Source: a bacterium (GTDB taxonomy: Bacteria; Patescibacteriota; Minisyncoccia; Minisyncoccales; PEYH01). From it: DNA of 7,680 bases. Every line of letters starts with the position of its first letter. Within the stretch, counting starts at the first letter, position 1. Below the pieces are notes generated by a model. It saw only the letters and a program-made list of their open reading frames with translations, ran no database searches and was not told the origin of the DNA. Location: NCBI GenBank assembly GCA_021163545.1, contig JAGGTU010000023.1, forward strand, positions 1-7,680, given 5' to 3'. Made by a program: the position numbers and the translations under genes. Below are positions 6,933 to 7,680 of the stretch, in pieces.

Positions 6933-7328
6933 TTATTCAATAGGTTCTCTATAAATATCTCTTACTTTTGGTTTTTCTTCAACTTCTACCTCTTTTATTT
7001 CTTTTTCCTCGGGATGATAAAGTTCTCTTAAATCATCTGCCACCGGATTGAAAATATAATGTTGAATATAGGTGTTTAATTTACTAGCCTTACCTTCATC
7101 TAATTTTAATTCTTTTTTAAGCTCTTTTTTTAACTCTTCCGGGGGGAGCAATCCCATGAGAACCTTTCCTACATATTTTGCTACGGTTGCTACTTCATTA
7201 ATCTCGCAGAGACGACAAATATTCCAAATTGCCTCAGAGGTATCAACAGAAAAAAGAGTCTCTTTGAGGTCGTCTGGTAGAGTTTTATAAATTTTCCAGA
7301 GCTCTTCTTTTGAAAGATTGCTTGCCAT
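6933..7328 (-). CDS. Uncharacterised small helical cytoplasmic protein, first gene of the cluster
   Basis: The 131-aa protein has no signal peptide and no membrane helix. Residues 1-105 look all-helical: an amphipathic start (NLSKEELWKIYKTLPDDLKE), a segment with two cysteines (38 and 41), and KVLMGLLPPEELKKELKKEL (55-72). It then reads IQHYIFNPVADDLRELY (88-104) before a Glu/Lys-rich disordered tail (106-131). I do not recognise a named domain. From memory, short proteins with an LLPPEE...IFNPV-like signature occur in Patescibacteria near secretion genes, but I cannot confirm this. The ATG at 7328 is the first in frame. No Shine-Dalgarno sequence lies upstream, and I found no convincing sigma-70 promoter on this strand in 7329-7471. 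It is 103 bases from the PrgI gene, so membership in the same transcript is likely but not certain. Confidence 0.82.
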   Translation of the reverse strand: MASNLSKEELWKIYKTLPDDLKETLFSVDTSEAIWNICRLCEINEVATVAKYVGKVLMGLLPPEELKKELKKELKLDEGKASKLNTYIQHYIFNPVADDLRELYHPEEKEIKEVEVEEKPKVRDIYREPIE

Positions 7329-7394
7329 AAAATTCTATTATCCGAATTAACCACTTTAATTTTAACATAATCTATCAAGGGAGAAAATATATAA

Positions 7395-7423
7395 TTGACA
7401 TCTCAAATATTTTTTTGTATAAT
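7395..7423 (+). promoter_or_regulatory. Consensus sigma-70 promoter of the rightward gene
   Basis: TTGACA at 7395-7400 and TATAAT at 7418-7423 are separated by exactly 17 bases, a perfect match to the housekeeping sigma-70 consensus. Initiation would be expected near 7430, giving a leader of about 40 bases. The site lies in the 143-bp divergent intergenic region (7329-7471), with A/T-rich sequence around it. No operator-like palindrome overlaps it, so strong unregulated transcription is the simplest reading. Confidence 0.88.
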
Positions 7424-7456
7424 AACAGATAGACTTTCGTAGCTTTACAACAAAAA

Positions 7457-7466
7457 AAGGAGGTGA
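7457..7466 (+). promoter_or_regulatory. Strong Shine-Dalgarno sequence
   Basis: AAGGAGGTGA is complementary to the 16S rRNA 3' end over about ten bases. GGAGGT ends seven bases before the ATG at 7472, which is ideal spacing. It fixes the start of the rightward gene and shows that this genome uses the canonical anti-Shine-Dalgarno, unlike most genes of the leftward cluster, which lack such sites. Confidence 0.92.
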
Positions 7467-7471
7467 CTGTC

Positions 7472-7680
7472 ATGAATACTAAGAAGAAAAGCAAAAGCAA
7501 GCGGTTTGCAATTCTGATTGGGACATTCCTCGCCTCTGTTTGTTTCCTTGGAACTTCGTTTTATTTGCTTAAGTACCTTCCTGGCTGGGCATTGTTGCCG
7601 TTGCTACTGGTTTGGGCTGTCGGTAATTTCGTGGCAATTTACTTTGTTCTTGCACGTGACGATATTCGAGCCGGATTTGC
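7472..7680 (+). CDS. Small two-helix membrane protein (partial, runs off right edge)
   Basis: From the ATG at 7472, 69 codons stay open to the window end. A very basic start (MNTKKKSKSKRF) is followed by two hydrophobic segments (about 12-34 and 38-61) separated by KYLPGW, then ARDDIRAGF. The basic N-terminus predicts an in-out-in hairpin, so the next part should be cytoplasmic. I do not recognise the family. Expression signals are optimal (perfect promoter and near-perfect Shine-Dalgarno). GC is about 47 % (84 of 180 in 7501-7680), clearly above the leftward cluster, so it may have a different history or be a highly expressed gene with different codon choice. It is transcribed away from the secretion cluster and need not be related to it. 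Confidence 0.82.
   Translation, partial: MNTKKKSKSKRFAILIGTFLASVCFLGTSFYLLKYLPGWALLPLLLVWAVGNFVAIYFVLARDDIRAGF

Noticed and set aside
1..7680. TGA recoded as glycine (Gracilibacteria/SR1 code).
   Set aside because: No in-frame TGA was seen within any of the eight genes; a recoded genome would show many.

Overview
The window is an AT-rich stretch (hand-counted 60-base rows give about 28-42 % GC in the left and middle parts). It is almost fully coding and is dominated by one leftward (minus-strand) gene cluster for a stripped-down type IV secretion/conjugation-like apparatus. The combination is a PrgI-family membrane protein, a free-standing TraC/VirB4 N-terminal protein, a VirB4-type ATPase, a small membrane protein, and VirB2/TrbC-like proteins carrying long extra domains. 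From family knowledge this most resembles Patescibacteria (Candidate Phyla Radiation), Parcubacteria-like. No ribosomal or other marker gene is present to confirm this. No in-frame TGA codon occurs in about 2,200 codons, so the standard bacterial code is likely and the TGA=Gly code of Gracilibacteria/SR1 is unlikely.

Layout in transcription order of the minus-strand cluster (right to left): an uncharacterised 131-aa soluble helical protein (6933-7328); a 103-bp spacer of degenerate repeats (6830-6932); PrgI-family protein (6416-6829); TraC-N-like protein (5773-6414); VirB4 ATPase (3974-5770); a 100-aa membrane protein (3661-3963) that overlaps the next gene; a 983-aa exported cysteine-rich protein with a VirB2-like N-terminus (734-3685); and a paralogue of its N-terminal module with a different C-terminal region, cut by the left edge (1-710). 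From PrgI onward the genes are separated by -25 to +24 bases, so they very probably form one operon.

At the right end, divergent from the cluster, a gene for a small two-helix membrane protein begins at 7472 and runs off the window. It has a perfect consensus sigma-70 promoter, a near-perfect Shine-Dalgarno sequence and higher GC (84/180 bases in 7501-7680), so it looks like an independent transcription unit.

Working model: VirB4 with its separately encoded N-terminal domain, docked on the PrgI-family membrane protein, powers assembly or extraction of two-helix VirB2-like subunits. The two VirB2-like proteins are unusual because the pilin-like module is followed by large extracytoplasmic domains, one about 860 residues long with 28 cysteines and one with a possible beta/gamma-crystallin-like fold. 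They look like anchored surface proteins rather than simple pilins. No relaxase, VirD4 coupling protein, VirB1, or outer-membrane core gene is visible, so the sequence does not settle whether the machine does conjugation, DNA uptake, protein secretion or attachment.
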